64,000 nucleotides of DNA from Salinarimonas rosea DSM 21201 (GCF_000429045.1 NZ_AUBC01000015.1:1-64000), one strand, 5' to 3'. Shown: positions 1-9,314, numbered from the stretch's first letter. Numbers and translations: made by a program. Notes: generated by a model not told the origin, from the letters alone.

Positions 1-1
1 G

Positions 2-262
2 CTTCTGGGGGACCGCGGCTATGACGCCGACTGGTTCCGCGAAGCCCTGCAAGATAAGGGGATCAGGCCCTGCATCCCGGGCCGGAAGGCACGAAAGAAG
101 CCCATCAAATACGACAAGCGCCGCTACAAGCGCCGCAATCGTATCGAAATCATGTTCGGGCGTCTGAAGGATTGGCGGCGGGTCGCCACCAGATATGACC
201 GCTGCCCCGAAGTCTTCCTCTCGGCCATCGCTCTCGCCGCAACAGTCATGTTTTGGTTATGA
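2..262 (+). CDS. IS5-family transposase, C-terminal fragment cut by the window edge
   Basis: The last 86 residues of a DDE transposase are readable in frame 2 up to the TGA at 260-262. The stretch LLGDRGYDADWF carries the second catalytic Asp region. RNRIEIMFGRLKDWRR carries the final Glu with the spaced basic residues typical of IS5/IS427-group transposases. The N-terminal part lies outside the window, so intactness cannot be judged. The sequence GAGTCCTGAGCCTA just after the stop (about 261-274) could be the outer inverted repeat of the element, but the partner end is not visible. This is the only mobile-element trace I recognise in the window. Confidence 0.85.
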   Translation, partial: LLGDRGYDADWFREALQDKGIRPCIPGRKARKKPIKYDKRRYKRRNRIEIMFGRLKDWRRVATRYDRCPEVFLSAIALAATVMFWL

Positions 263-307
263 GTCCTGAGCCTAGCCCGGAACCGCCTCGCGCGCCACTC
301 GTGCCGC

Positions 308-508
308 TCACGCCCCGCCGATCCCCTCCTCCACGACGCCGGTGCCGCCGCAGGTCGGGCAGGGCCGGCTCTCGAGGCGGCCGGTGCCGCGGCAATCCGG
401 GCAGACGTTCTCGCCGACGCCGGCGGTGCCCGGCGCCGCCTCGTCGCCGGGCGAGAGCGGCGTCGTCGTCTCGGGCGGTCCGTGGGAGGTGCGCTCGCGA
501 TCGGCCAT
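308..508 (-). CDS. Small DnaJ-type zinc-finger (CxxCxGxG) protein
   Basis: A 66-residue protein whose C-terminal half holds two CxxCxGxG knuckles (CPDCRGTG and CPTCGGTG), the zinc-binding repeat of the DnaJ cysteine-rich domain. There is no J domain and no room for one. The first 35 residues are low-complexity and polar. The ATG at 508 is preceded by AAAGGAG at good spacing, which supports a real gene rather than a shadow. Such short orphan knuckle proteins are common in Hyphomicrobiales and are usually annotated as hypothetical or molecular chaperone DnaJ-like. Its partner and function are unknown. It sits between the transposase remnant and the pirin gene, in the same orientation as pirin. 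Confidence 0.7.
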   Translation of the reverse strand: MADRERTSHGPPETTTPLSPGDEAAPGTAGVGENVCPDCRGTGRLESRPCPTCGGTGVVEEGIGGA

Positions 509-568
509 GGCTCGCTCCTTTCGTGACCTCGAGCCAACGCCGACGGCGACGACGGGTTCGCTCCCGCG

Positions 569-1486
569 TCAGCGCCCGGGCAGCGGGATGAACTCCGTCT
601 CTCCGGGCACCATGGCGAAGCGGCCCGCGCGCCAGTCGTTCTTCGCCTCCTCGATGCGCTCCCGCCGGGACGAGACGAAGTTCCACCAGATGTAGCGGGG
701 GCCGTCCATCGGCTCGCCGCCGAGCATCATGAACCGCGCGGGTGTCGCCGCGCGGATGGCGATCCGGTCGCCGGGACGGAAGACGAGGAGCCGGCCGGGG
801 CCGAACCGGTCGCCCGCGATCTCGACCTCGCCGGAGACGGTGTAGATCGCCCGCTCCTCCCAGTCCGTGTCGAAAGGGACGACCGCTCCGGCCTCGAGCG
901 CGGCGTCGGCGTAGATCGTCTCCGTCGAGGTCCGGACGGGCGAGCGCGCCCCCAGCGCGGCGCCCGCGACGAGGCGCACGCTCTTTCCCTCGCCCTCGAC
1001 GATCGGGAGCGCGTCGGCACCGTAGTGCACGAAGCCCGGATCGCCCTCCTCGTCGCGCTCGGCCAAGGCCACCCAGCTCTGGATGCCGAACAGCTTGGAG
1101 CCGGTCGTTCGCAGATCGGCCGAGGTGCGCTCCGAATGCGTGATGCCACGCCCCGCCGTCATCAGGTTGAGCGCGCCGGGCCGGATCGGCAGCTCCGTGC
1201 CGAGGCTGTCGCGATGCACGATCTCGCCGTCGAACAGGTAGGTGACGGTGGCGAGCCCGATGTGCGGATGCGGGCGCACGTCCATGCCGGCCCCGAGCAG
1301 GAACTCGGCGGGACCCATCTGGTCGAAGAAGATGAAGGGGCCGACCATCTGCTTCCTCGCCGAGGGCAGCGCACGGCGCACCTCGAAGGAGCCGATGTCG
1401 CGGGCGCGGGGAACGATCACGGTCTCGATCGCGTCACAGGAATGGGGATCGCCGGGAACCGGATCGTCCGCGTGCTCGGTGCTCAT
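569..1486 (-). CDS. Pirin family protein
   Basis: A 305-residue bicupin of usual pirin length. The N-terminal cupin shows [15 protein letters not shown], then [14 protein letters not shown] and the metal-binding segment [20 protein letters not shown], with the His pair and later Glu expected for iron binding. [12 protein letters not shown] follows. The C-terminal pirin_C part ends with the conserved [18 protein letters not shown]. Pirins are cytosolic iron proteins implicated in redox signalling, and some have quercetinase activity; which applies here cannot be read from sequence. The ATG at 1486 has GGAGAG upstream on the minus strand. The gene is divergent from the CorA-type gene, with about 230 bp between them. 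Confidence 0.93.
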   Translation of the reverse strand: MSTEHADDPVPGDPHSCDAIETVIVPRARDIGSFEVRRALPSARKQMVGPFIFFDQMGPAEFLLGAGMDVRPHPHIGLATVTYLFDGEIVHRDSLGTELPIRPGALNLMTAGRGITHSERTSADLRTTGSKLFGIQSWVALAERDEEGDPGFVHYGADALPIVEGEGKSVRLVAGAALGARSPVRTSTETIYADAALEAGAVVPFDTDWEERAIYTVSGEVEIAGDRFGPGRLLVFRPGDRIAIRAATPARFMMLGGEPMDGPRYIWWNFVSSRRERIEEAKNDWRAGRFAMVPGETEFIPLPGR

Positions 1487-1716
1487 GGCCGCTCTCCTCG
1501 CGTGGACGCGTGGGTCCGGCTCGCATCATGGCCGAGGCGGAGCGGTTCGGCGAGGGCGCGGACCGCAATCCTTTGATGGCACGAACGCAAGCTGTTCCGG
1601 AGATCGTGACGATCGGCTCCGCGTTACCGCAAGGCGACACCGCCGTGCGGCTTCCCCTTTCCCGCCCGCGGCGCTACGAGCGATGCGCGCGACCGAGCCG
1701 CGCAGGAGGCCCCCGC

Positions 1717-2688
1717 ATGATCACCCTCTACGGCGCCCGCGACGGCACGCTCGTGCGCCTGCCCGAGACCGAGCCGCACCCCGACGCCGTCTGGATCGAC
1801 CTGTGCGAGCCGAGCCCCGGGGAGGAGGAGGCCGTCGAGCGGATGATCGGCGTCGAGGTGCCCACCCGCCAGGAGATGGCGGAGATCGAGGAGAGCTCGC
1901 GCCTCTATCGCGAGGACGGCGCGCTGGTCGTGACCGCCACGATGATCGAGGGCTTCGGCGAGGGCCGCCCCGGACGGACGCAGGTGACGTTCGTCGTGTC
2001 GCAGAGGTACCTGGTCTCGATCCGGTACGGAGACCCCCTGCCCTTTCGCACGTTCGAGGCCAAGTGGGCCCGTCAGCCCGAGGCGCACCCGACGAGCGAC
2101 CTCGTCTTCGTCGCGCTGGTCGATTCGATCGTCGAGCGCGCGGCCGACGTGATGGAGACGGTCGCCGCCGACCTGAACGCGGTCTCCACCCATCTCTTCG
2201 TCGAAAGCGGGCCACGAAAGGGCAAGCAGGTCGAGACCGACCTGCAGGAGATCCTCATGCGCCTCGGGCGGCGCAACATGATGATCTCGGTCCTGCGCGA
2301 GAGCCTCCTCTCGCTCACCCGCCTCGTTCCCTACGTGCGCCAGGGCGGCGAGGCCTGGCTGTCGAAGGAGGCGCCTCACCGCCTCAAGCAGCTCGAGCGC
2401 GACCTGCGCTCGCTGTCGGCCTACGAGGGCCAGCTCACGGCGGAGATCGTCTACCTCCAGGAGGCGACGCTCGGGCTCATCAACCTCGCCCAGAACAGGG
2501 TCATCAAGGTCTTCTCCATCGCCGCGGTGCTCTTCCTGCCCCCGACGCTCGTCGGCACGATCTACGGCATGAACTTCGCGCACATGCCGGAGCTCGACTG
2601 GGCCTTCGGCTACCCGGCGGCGCTCGCGACCATGGTCCTCTCCGCGGTGGGCTCGTTCTACTGGTTCAAACGCAAGGGGTGGCTGTGA
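1717..2688 (+). CDS. CorA-family magnesium/metal transporter
   Basis: A 323-residue inner-membrane ion channel. The signature GMN lies at residues 284-286 in TIYGMNF, at the end of the first of two C-terminal membrane helices. The second helix (AALATMVLSAVGSFYWF) ends with a short basic tail, as in CorA. The N-terminal 240 residues are the cytoplasmic regulatory domain with many Glu/Asp. The frame is open further upstream to 1510, but the ATG at 1717 is chosen because a perfect AGGAGG lies at 1704-1709 and the product then has family length. The usual substrate is Mg2+ (also Co2+ or Ni2+), and specificity is not evident. Confidence 0.92.
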   Translation: MITLYGARDGTLVRLPETEPHPDAVWIDLCEPSPGEEEAVERMIGVEVPTRQEMAEIEESSRLYREDGALVVTATMIEGFGEGRPGRTQVTFVVSQRYLVSIRYGDPLPFRTFEAKWARQPEAHPTSDLVFVALVDSIVERAADVMETVAADLNAVSTHLFVESGPRKGKQVETDLQEILMRLGRRNMMISVLRESLLSLTRLVPYVRQGGEAWLSKEAPHRLKQLERDLRSLSAYEGQLTAEIVYLQEATLGLINLAQNRVIKVFSIAAVLFLPPTLVGTIYGMNFAHMPELDWAFGYPAALATMVLSAVGSFYWFKRKGWL

Positions 2689-2769
2689 GCATCCCCGCGT
2701 GGTGACGCGGCGCACCCGGGCGGCTATGGATGACCGCGAACACCGGATACGCCCTCGGAGACCGATCCC

Positions 2770-3711
2770 ATGACGGACCATCGCCTCGACGCCGCCCCCG
2801 AGACCGTCCACTGGGGCTATTTCGACGGCGCCCTCCCGCCGCGCCTCGTGGTCGACAGCGGCGACCGGGTGACGATCTCCACCGTCTCGGGCGCCCCGGA
2901 GATGATGCCGCCCGCGCCGTTCGAGGTGCCGCCGGCGCTCTCCGCCATCCACGCGGCGCTCTCCCCGAAGCTGCCCGGCCACATCTGCACCGGCCCCGTC
3001 GCCGTGCGCGGATTGAAGGCCGGCGGCGCGCTCGAGGTGCGCATCGAGGCGATCGACCTCCATTACGACTGGGGCTACAACGCGCTCGGTCCCCAGCGCG
3101 GCGCCCTGCCCGAGGACTTCGCGACGCACCGCTGCGTGCACATCCCGCTCGACCGCGAGCGGAACGTCGCACGCCTCTCCTGGGGGCTGGAGCTGCCGCT
3201 CGCCCCGTTCTTCGGGGTCATGGGCGTCGCGCCGCCGCGGGAATGGGGCCCCCTGTCGACGCTGCCGCCCCGGCGCAACGGCGGCAACCTCGACAACAAG
3301 GAGCTCGTCGCCGGAACCACGCTCTACCTCCCCGTCTTCGTCGACGGCGGCAGCTTCTCCGTCGGCGACGGGCACGGGGCCCAGGGCGACGGCGAGGTCT
3401 GCATCACGGCGATCGAGACGGGGCTCGTGGGCACGTTCGAGCTCCACGCCCGCAACGACATGCGGCTCGCTTGGCCGCTCGCCGAGACGCCGACGCACTG
3501 GATCACCATGGCCTTCGACCCGGATCTCGACGATTGCGTCGTGATCGCGCTGCGCCAGATGATCGACCTCGTCGTCGACCGCGCCGGCATCTCGCGGGAG
3601 GACGCCTACATGCTCGCGAGCCTCGCCGCGGACCTGCGGATCACGCAGGTCGTCAACGGCAACAAGGGCGTCCATTGCATGCTGGCGAAGGACTTGCTGC
3701 GCCGCGGCTGA
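2770..3711 (+). CDS. Acetamidase/formamidase family protein (FmdA/AmdA)
   Basis: A 313-residue protein with the FmdA_AmdA fold. Visible family features include HWGYFDGALPPRLVVDSGD at the N terminus, GHICTGPVAVRGLKAGGALEV (glycine-rich gating segment), the stretch DNKELVAGTTLYLPVFVDGG, and HGAQGDGEVCITAIET (the conserved GDGE segment). Family members hydrolyse short amides to the acid and ammonia in the cytosol. The true substrate cannot be assigned. It is followed by the AI-2E-family permease gene after 65 bp, in the same direction, and no regulator is adjacent. Confidence 0.9.
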   Translation: MTDHRLDAAPETVHWGYFDGALPPRLVVDSGDRVTISTVSGAPEMMPPAPFEVPPALSAIHAALSPKLPGHICTGPVAVRGLKAGGALEVRIEAIDLHYDWGYNALGPQRGALPEDFATHRCVHIPLDRERNVARLSWGLELPLAPFFGVMGVAPPREWGPLSTLPPRRNGGNLDNKELVAGTTLYLPVFVDGGSFSVGDGHGAQGDGEVCITAIETGLVGTFELHARNDMRLAWPLAETPTHWITMAFDPDLDDCVVIALRQMIDLVVDRAGISREDAYMLASLAADLRITQVVNGNKGVHCMLAKDLLRRG

Positions 3712-3776
3712 CCGGCGCACCGGCCCGGAACCACCGCGTCGCACCTCCCGTTGGCGAGCGCGGGAGGAGCGGGACC

Positions 3777-4973
3777 ATGGCCGAGGACACGACGCGCACG
3801 CAGCCGGCACGACGCTTCGGCCCGGGGGCGCGGCCCGCGCAGCCGCGCGGCTTCGCCGGGGCCGAGACGCCGTTCGTGCGCAAGGTCCTGATCGTGCTCC
3901 TGGTCGCGGCGCTCGCGTTCGCGACCTACCAGTTCGCCTACGTCCTGGTGCTCGCCTTCGGCGCGCTCCTGCTCGGCGTGATCATCCGCGCCTTCGTCGA
4001 CCAGGTGGCGCGCATCCCGGGTCTCTCGGGCGATGCGGCCTTCTACGTCGGGCTCGTCCTGCTCATCGCCGTCATCGGCGGCTTCGGCTACTTCTTCTGG
4101 GTGACGATGCAGGGCCAGGTGCGCGACGTCGTCGAGCAGCTGCCCGAGGCGATCCGCACGCTCGGCGAGCGCTTCGACATTCCCGATCCCGTCGAGCGGC
4201 TGGAGGAACGCTTCACCTCGGCGGCGGGCGACGGCTCGTCGCTGATGAGCCGCGCCGCCAACATCGGCTTCACCGTGCTGGGCGGGATCGTCGACGCGCT
4301 CATCGTCGTCGTCGCGGCGATCTACCTCGCCTACGACCCGGGTCTCTACCGGCGCGGGCTCGTGCGGCTGTTCCCGCACGAGCACCAGGAGCGCATCGAC
4401 ACCGCTCTCCTGACGACCGGGAACGCGCTGCGTCTGTGGTTCTTCGGCCAGCTCGTGTCGATGGCGCTCGTCGGCGTCCTGACCGGGCTCGGCTTCTGGT
4501 GGGTCGGCCTCCCGGCCCCCGCGGCGCTCGGGCTGATCGCGGGGGTGACCAACTTCATCCCCTTCCTCGGTCCCTTCATCGGCTCGGCGCCGGCGGTGGT
4601 CTTCGCCTTCAACGAGGGGATGGACGCGGTGCTCTGGACGATCGCCGTCGTCACCGTGGTGCAGCAGCTCGAGGGCAACGTCTTCCTGCCGCTGATCCAG
4701 CGCGCGGCGGTGCGCCTCGCCCCCGCCTTCGCCCTCTTCGCCATCGTCGGCTTCGGCCTGATCTGGGGCTTCCTCGGCGTCTTCCTCGCCGTGCCGATGG
4801 CGGTGACGATCATGGTCCTCGTCAAGATGCTGTGGATGCGCGAGACGCTGGGCGAGGAGACGAGCGTGCCCGGGGAGGACAGCGGGGAGGACGAGGACGA
4901 GGACGGGGAGGAGAACGGGACGCGTGAGACGGTGGAGGAGGATGCGGAGGATAGCGGGAGGCCCCCCGGGTGA
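3777..4973 (+). CDS. AI-2E family transporter (PerM/YhhT-like permease)
   Basis: A 398-residue polytopic membrane protein. Two N-terminal helices are at about 38-80 (KVLIVLLVAALAFATYQFAY onward), another at about 87-105, a soluble amphipathic linker runs to about 160, and then come the C-terminal helices. It contains the family motif NFIPFLGPFIG near residue 263. The C-terminal 35 residues are very acidic and low-complexity (GEDEDEDGEEN), likely a disordered cytosolic tail. The ATG at 3777 is preceded by GGGAGGAG. The family name comes from E. coli TqsA, but most members are uncharacterised exporters or ion-coupled carriers, so the substrate is open. Confidence 0.9.
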   Translation: MAEDTTRTQPARRFGPGARPAQPRGFAGAETPFVRKVLIVLLVAALAFATYQFAYVLVLAFGALLLGVIIRAFVDQVARIPGLSGDAAFYVGLVLLIAVIGGFGYFFWVTMQGQVRDVVEQLPEAIRTLGERFDIPDPVERLEERFTSAAGDGSSLMSRAANIGFTVLGGIVDALIVVVAAIYLAYDPGLYRRGLVRLFPHEHQERIDTALLTTGNALRLWFFGQLVSMALVGVLTGLGFWWVGLPAPAALGLIAGVTNFIPFLGPFIGSAPAVVFAFNEGMDAVLWTIAVVTVVQQLEGNVFLPLIQRAAVRLAPAFALFAIVGFGLIWGFLGVFLAVPMAVTIMVLVKMLWMRETLGEETSVPGEDSGEDEDEDGEENGTRETVEEDAEDSGRPPG

Positions 4974-4991
4974 TCGCAGCGCCCGAGGCGC

Positions 4992-5468
4992 TCACTCCCC
5001 CCAAGGCCACCCCACCACCCGCTCCACCAGCTCGGCCAGCCCCACTTCCTCCTCCGTGCCCGACACCCGCCCGCGCACGGACACGCCGGCCGCGTGAACC
5101 GTCTCCGGGTCCCCGGACACCAGAGGGTGCCACCAGGCGAGCCCCCTGCCCTCCGCCACGCGGCGATAGGCGCAGGTGCCCGGCAGCCAGGAGAGCCCCT
5201 CGACCGCCTCCGGCGTCAGGCGGACGCAGTCGGAGACCTCCGCCTGGCGGTTCGCATAGTCGCGACAGCGGCACGAGCCGTCGTCGAACAGCCGGCAGGC
5301 GACGTCGGTGTAGGCGATCTCCTCGGTGTCCTCGTCCTCGAGCTTGACGAGGCAGCAGCGCCCGCAGCCGTCGCACAGGCTCTCCCATTCCGCCTCCGAC
5401 ATCTCGGAAAGGGACTTCGTGCGCCAGAACGGTGCATCGGCGGCGGTGGGCGTCTCGCGGCGGGACAT
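4992..5468 (-). CDS. YcgN family cysteine cluster protein (UPF0260)
   Basis: A 158-residue cytosolic protein with the family start [20 protein letters not shown] and the cysteine-rich block [17 protein letters not shown]. Later cysteines in [17 protein letters not shown] and the CVRLTPEAV segment complete a likely zinc or Fe-S binding set. The C-terminal part ([31 protein letters not shown]) is also family-typical. No biochemical function is established. It converges with the permease gene (18 bp between stops) and is divergent from the penicillin-binding protein gene. Confidence 0.9.
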   Translation of the reverse strand: MSRRETPTAADAPFWRTKSLSEMSEAEWESLCDGCGRCCLVKLEDEDTEEIAYTDVACRLFDDGSCRCRDYANRQAEVSDCVRLTPEAVEGLSWLPGTCAYRRVAEGRGLAWWHPLVSGDPETVHAAGVSVRGRVSGTEEEVGLAELVERVVGWPWGE

Positions 5469-5799
5469 GGGGCGATCCTCGGCGGGCGTTCACCGCCCGT
5501 CAACCTCAACGAATTCCGAACGGAGCAGGCCCGTTTCGCGGCGAATGCGACCGGCACGGGCCTTGCGGGTCCATCCGCGACGGGAAGCGGGCACCGGCGA
5601 CCGGTGCGCCGCGCCCCGGGCGGAAGGAAGGCGGCGGGACGGCCGATTCAGGGCGAACCCGGACCGTGCCGAACCGTTAGAAGCTGCGGAGCGCGGCGGA
5701 TTCGAGGCGGATTCGAATCGCCGCCGGCTCGGAGTTCTGGTAGGAAGCTGGGCGATTAACCTTCGGTTAAGCGCTCCGGGCGGGCAGCGGGGGAAGCGG
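5469..5799. other. Divergent intergenic region between the YcgN-family and PBP genes
   Basis: A 331-bp gene-free stretch upstream of both flanking genes. It is somewhat less G+C-rich than the genes. It holds a hairpin-capable GCACCGG/CCGGTGC pair at 5591-5607 and a palindromic CtrA-type box at 5756-5770 (separate entry). The PBP frame stays open through the whole stretch, but the translation there is low-complexity and has no family similarity. I see no small gene. Confidence 0.6.
5756..5770. promoter_or_regulatory. Candidate CtrA-binding site upstream of the PBP gene
   Basis: TTAACCTTCGGTTAA matches the alphaproteobacterial CtrA full-site pattern TTAA-N7-TTAA exactly and is also a perfect 6-bp inverted repeat. 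It ends 29 bp before the GTG start of the PBP gene, where a cell-cycle regulator could act on a cell-wall synthase promoter. The motif match is seen directly; CtrA control is inferred. Confidence 0.55.
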
Positions 5800-8013
5800 G
5801 TGCGTTTCGATCGAAAGATCAGCGTCTGGACACGTGTCAAGCGGGCTGCGCTCGCGCTCGACGCCTGGCTTTCGGCCTCCGCGTTCGACTCGCGCCGCGA
5901 CCTGGAGACGCTGTGGCGCCGCTACACCGCCTTCACGGACCTGTTCCGCGCCCGCGGCGCGGCGCGCGTCGTGCTCGACCTCGCCTCGGAGGGCGTGACG
6001 CTCGGGCTCGCCGGCGCCACCGTGATGCTCGCGCTCGCCATTCCCGCCTTCTACGAGACGCAGGAGGATTGGCGCCGCACCGACGAGCTCGCCGTCACCT
6101 TCCTCGACCGCTACGGCCAGGAAGTCGGCCGGCGCGGCATCCGCCACGACGATTCCGTCGCCATCGACGAGATCCCCGAGGTCGTCATCAAGGCGGCGCT
6201 CGCCACCGAGGATCGGCGCTTCTTCTCGCATTGGGGCATCGACCCGATCGGCACCGCGCGGGCGCTGGTGGCGAACTCCCGCGAAGGCGGCGTCGTCCAG
6301 GGCGGCTCGACCATCACCCAGCAGCTCGCCAAGAACCTGTTCCTGTCGAACGAGCGCACCCTCGATCGCAAGATCAAGGAGGCCTTCCTCGCGCTCTGGC
6401 TCGAGTTCCAGCTTTCCAAGAACGAGATCCTGAAGCTCTACCTCGACCGCGCCTACATGGGCGGCGGCAATTTCGGCGTCGTCGCGGCCGCCGACTTCTA
6501 CTTCGGCAAGCCGATCGGCGAGGTGACGCTCGCCGAGGCGGCGATGCTGGCGGGCCTGTTCAAGGCCCCCTCGCGCTTCTCGCCCCACGTCAACCTGCCC
6601 GCGGCGCGCGCCCGCGCCAACGACGTCCTCACGGCGATGGTCGATGCCGGCTTCATGTCGGAGGGCCAGGTCCAGATCGCCCGGCGCCGCCCGGCGAGCG
6701 CGATCGACCGCGGCCGCGAGACGACGCCGGACTACTACCTCGACTGGGCGTTCGAGCAGGTCCGCGACATGGCCCGGGACGGCTATTTCGACGGTCAGCG
6801 GGTGCTCGTGGTGAAGACGCCGCTCGACCAGGCCATGCAGCGCCGCGCCGAGCTCGCCGTCGAGGACACGCTGCGCCAGCACGGGGAGCGCTACCGCGTC
6901 GGGCAGGCGGCCGCGGTGCTCATGGAGCCGGACGGGGCGGTGCGCGCCATCGTCGGCGGGCGCGACTACGGGCAGAGCCAGTTCAACCGCGCGGCGCACG
7001 CGCGCCGCCAGCCGGGCTCGTCCTTCAAGCCCTTCGTCTACGCCACCGCCCTGTCCTACCTGCCCTATCGCCCGGACTCGACGGTCGTCGACCGGCCGAT
7101 CTGCCTCGGCAATTGGTGCCCGAACAACTACAATCGCTCGTTCGCCGGCGCGATGCCGTTGATCACGGCGCTGGCGCGCTCGATCAACACGATCCCCGTG
7201 CGGCTCTCGGTCGAGATCGGCGAAGGCAACGCCAAGCGCGGGCGTGCGCGCATCATCGAGACGACCCGGCGCATGGGCGTCGAGACGCCGCTCGCGGACA
7301 CGTCCTCGCTGCCGATCGGCGCCTCCGAGATGACGGTGCTCGACATGGCGGCGGGCTATGCCGTCTTCGCCAACGGCGGAGAGCGCGCGCGGCCCCACCC
7401 CGCCGTCGAGGTGACGACGCCGGACGGCCGGGTGCTCTACTCGCACGACCGCGACGCGCCGCGCGAGCGCGTGCTCTCCACGGGCGTCGTAGCTGACATG
7501 AACACCATGCTCGCCGCCGTGCCGGAGCGCGGCACGGGCCGGCGCGCCGCGCTCGACGGCATCCGCTCGGCAGGCAAGACCGGCACGACCAACGCCTACC
7601 GAGACGCCTGGTACGCCGGCTACACCGGCAATTTCGTCGCCGCCGTGTGGTTCGGCAACGACGACTTCACCTCCACGAACAACATGACCGGCGGCTCGCT
7701 CCCGGCCATGACCTTCAAGGAGATCATGACCTTCGCCCACGGCGGCGTCGAGCCGCGCCCGATCCCGGGGCTGGAGGGCGACGGCCCCGCCGTTGCCGGC
7801 GGCCCGGCGACGACGGCGAGCATCGACCCGCAGGTCGCGGCGCTCCAGCGCAACACGCTCTCGCGCCGCTCCTTCGAGGTCGTCACCGGCATCGGCTCGC
7901 TGTTCGAGGAGGCCCGCACGCCGCGCGGCTTCCGCGAAGGCCGCGCGCCGGGCCCGGCCGCGCTCGCCGTCCAGCCGACGGGCGCGGGCGGCTTCCAGTC
8001 CGTGACGCGCTGA
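5800..8013 (+). CDS. Penicillin-binding protein 1A-type transglycosylase/transpeptidase
   Basis: A 737-residue class A PBP. One membrane anchor (GVTLGLAGATVMLALAIPAF) lies near residues 65-84. The GT51 glycosyltransferase domain follows with E137 in ATEDRRFFSHWG, then GGSTITQQLAKNLF and RKIKEAFLALWLE. The transpeptidase domain has S407 in the SSFK motif (GSSFKPF), the SIN triad at 461-463 and KTG at 593-595. It polymerises and cross-links peptidoglycan from lipid II in the periplasm. The GTG at 5800 is the first plausible start before the conserved basic N terminus (RFDRKISVWTRVKRA) and lies just behind the CtrA-type box. It is followed 27 bp later by the DUF1214 gene. Confidence 0.92.
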   Translation: MRFDRKISVWTRVKRAALALDAWLSASAFDSRRDLETLWRRYTAFTDLFRARGAARVVLDLASEGVTLGLAGATVMLALAIPAFYETQEDWRRTDELAVTFLDRYGQEVGRRGIRHDDSVAIDEIPEVVIKAALATEDRRFFSHWGIDPIGTARALVANSREGGVVQGGSTITQQLAKNLFLSNERTLDRKIKEAFLALWLEFQLSKNEILKLYLDRAYMGGGNFGVVAAADFYFGKPIGEVTLAEAAMLAGLFKAPSRFSPHVNLPAARARANDVLTAMVDAGFMSEGQVQIARRRPASAIDRGRETTPDYYLDWAFEQVRDMARDGYFDGQRVLVVKTPLDQAMQRRAELAVEDTLRQHGERYRVGQAAAVLMEPDGAVRAIVGGRDYGQSQFNRAAHARRQPGSSFKPFVYATALSYLPYRPDSTVVDRPICLGNWCPNNYNRSFAGAMPLITALARSINTIPVRLSVEIGEGNAKRGRARIIETTRRMGVETPLADTSSLPIGASEMTVLDMAAGYAVFANGGERARPHPAVEVTTPDGRVLYSHDRDAPRERVLSTGVVADMNTMLAAVPERGTGRRAALDGIRSAGKTGTTNAYRDAWYAGYTGNFVAAVWFGNDDFTSTNNMTGGSLPAMTFKEIMTFAHGGVEPRPIPGLEGDGPAVAGGPATTASIDPQVAALQRNTLSRRSFEVVTGIGSLFEEARTPRGFREGRAPGPAALAVQPTGAGGFQSVTR

Positions 8014-8040
8014 GCGCCGGGGCTCTTTGGGAACGCGGTC

Positions 8041-8667
8041 ATGTTCGAAGCCCTGCGCCGGGCGGCCCGGAACGCCTACCACCTCCTCCTCCTCGCCTGG
8101 GCGGCGGCGCTCGGTGCCGGGATCGGGCTCGGCTCCGCCCTGTACGTGCTGGAGGGCGAGTATCCGTTCGGCGAGCGCCGCGTGCAGGCCTGGGTCGCCT
8201 GGCCGAGCGTCGGCTCGCCGGCCTCCGACCCGTACGCCCGCGCCATCATGGCGCGCTCGGCCGACGTGCCGCTCGCGCAGGGCGAGGGCATCGCCTTCCA
8301 CGCCGACGCCGACGAGCTCGGCCGGCCGCTCGACGCCGCCTGCAGCTATGTCGTCGCCGGCGAGACGCCGGTGGCGCGCGCCTGGACCTTCACGCTCTAC
8401 GACCTCGACGGCCGGCTGCTGGAGACGCCGCAGCGCCGCGCCGGGCTCGCCTCCGCGCAGATGCTGCGCGACGAGGCCGGCGGCGTGACGATCGCCCTCG
8501 CGCCGCGCCCGCGCCCCGGGAACTGGCTCCAGCTCCCCGGCACCGGGCGCTTCCAGGCGGTGCTGCGCCTCTACGACAGCCCCGTCTCCGGCGCGCTCGG
8601 CTGGCTCGACGACGGCGCCATGCCGCGCATCGTGCGGATGTCGTGCCCCGGGGAGGCGCTGTCGTGA
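8041..8667 (+). CDS. DUF1214 domain-containing membrane protein
   Basis: A 208-residue protein with one N-terminal helix (LLLLAWAAALGAGIGLGSALYVL) followed by a periplasmic part. The C-terminal DUF1214 portion contains AWTFTLYDLDGRLLETP, the RPGNWLQLPGTGRFQAVLRL segment and LYDSPVSG, all typical. Its stop overlaps the GTG start of the next gene (GTGA), so the two are translationally coupled. DUF1214 and DUF1254 are found as split neighbouring genes in many Hyphomicrobiales, whereas other bacteria fuse them. No enzymatic function is established. Proximity to a PBP may be only positional. Confidence 0.85.
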   Translation: MFEALRRAARNAYHLLLLAWAAALGAGIGLGSALYVLEGEYPFGERRVQAWVAWPSVGSPASDPYARAIMARSADVPLAQGEGIAFHADADELGRPLDAACSYVVAGETPVARAWTFTLYDLDGRLLETPQRRAGLASAQMLRDEAGGVTIALAPRPRPGNWLQLPGTGRFQAVLRLYDSPVSGALGWLDDGAMPRIVRMSCPGEALS

Positions 8668-9314
8668 CGCCCCGCGCCCGCGCCGTCCTCGACAGCCTCG
8701 GCCGCAACGCGGGCAAGCTCGCGCTCGCGACCACGATCGGCCTCGTGCTCGCGGCGATGACGCACATCGCCGCCATCCTGATGCTGCCCTGGCTCGCCCG
8801 CCAGGACGCCCACGCGCGGCTCGCGCCGACGACGACGTCGGAGGCGGCGGTGCTCGTCGCCGCGCCGCGCGACGCGGGCTTCGGCGCCGTCGACGCGAGC
8901 CCGCCCGAGACCTGGCTGCCGCTCCACGACCCGGCGACGGCGGTAGGCGCCTGCGCCTACGATCTCGCCGAGGGGCCGCTGCGCGTGAGCGCGCCCGACG
9001 GGCGGCTGTTCCAGACGATCTCGCTGCACGCCCGGGGCGCCGGCGCCTACTACGCGGTGACCGACCGCGCCGCCGTGCGCGGGCGGCTCGAGCTCGTCGT
9101 CGCCACGCGCGAGCAGCTCGATGCCCTCCTCGCCCGCGAGGCCGCCCGGGAGGAGGTCGCGGACGCGCCGGCGGACGGTTTCGGCGACCTGCGGGTGGTG
9201 GCGCCCGGCCGCCAGGGATTCGTGCTGGTGCGCACGCTCGCCGCCTTCCCGAGCGAGGCGGGGCTCGCGCGCGCGCTCGTCGAGGGCGTGTCCTGCACGA
9301 TCGAGCCGCTCTGA
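8664..9314 (+). CDS. DUF1254 domain-containing membrane protein
   Basis: A 216-residue protein starting with a GTG that overlaps the DUF1214 stop by 4 bp. One N-terminal membrane helix (LALATTIGLVLAAMTHIAAILMLPWL) is followed by a periplasmic DUF1254-type domain. The latter carries YDLAEGPLRVSAPD, the ISLHARGAGAYYAVTDRAA segment and the late FGDLRVVAPGRQGFVLVRT. It is shorter than the fused DUF1254-DUF1214 proteins because its partner is encoded by the preceding gene. Probably both subunits act together in the envelope. The function is unknown. Confidence 0.82.
   Translation: MTPRARAVLDSLGRNAGKLALATTIGLVLAAMTHIAAILMLPWLARQDAHARLAPTTTSEAAVLVAAPRDAGFGAVDASPPETWLPLHDPATAVGACAYDLAEGPLRVSAPDGRLFQTISLHARGAGAYYAVTDRAAVRGRLELVVATREQLDALLAREAAREEVADAPADGFGDLRVVAPGRQGFVLVRTLAAFPSEAGLARALVEGVSCTIEPL

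Noticed and set aside
1624-3810. A 728-codon minus-strand frame across the CorA and formamidase genes
   Set aside because: Antisense of two clearly recognised genes, with His/Arg-rich composition typical of shadow frames.
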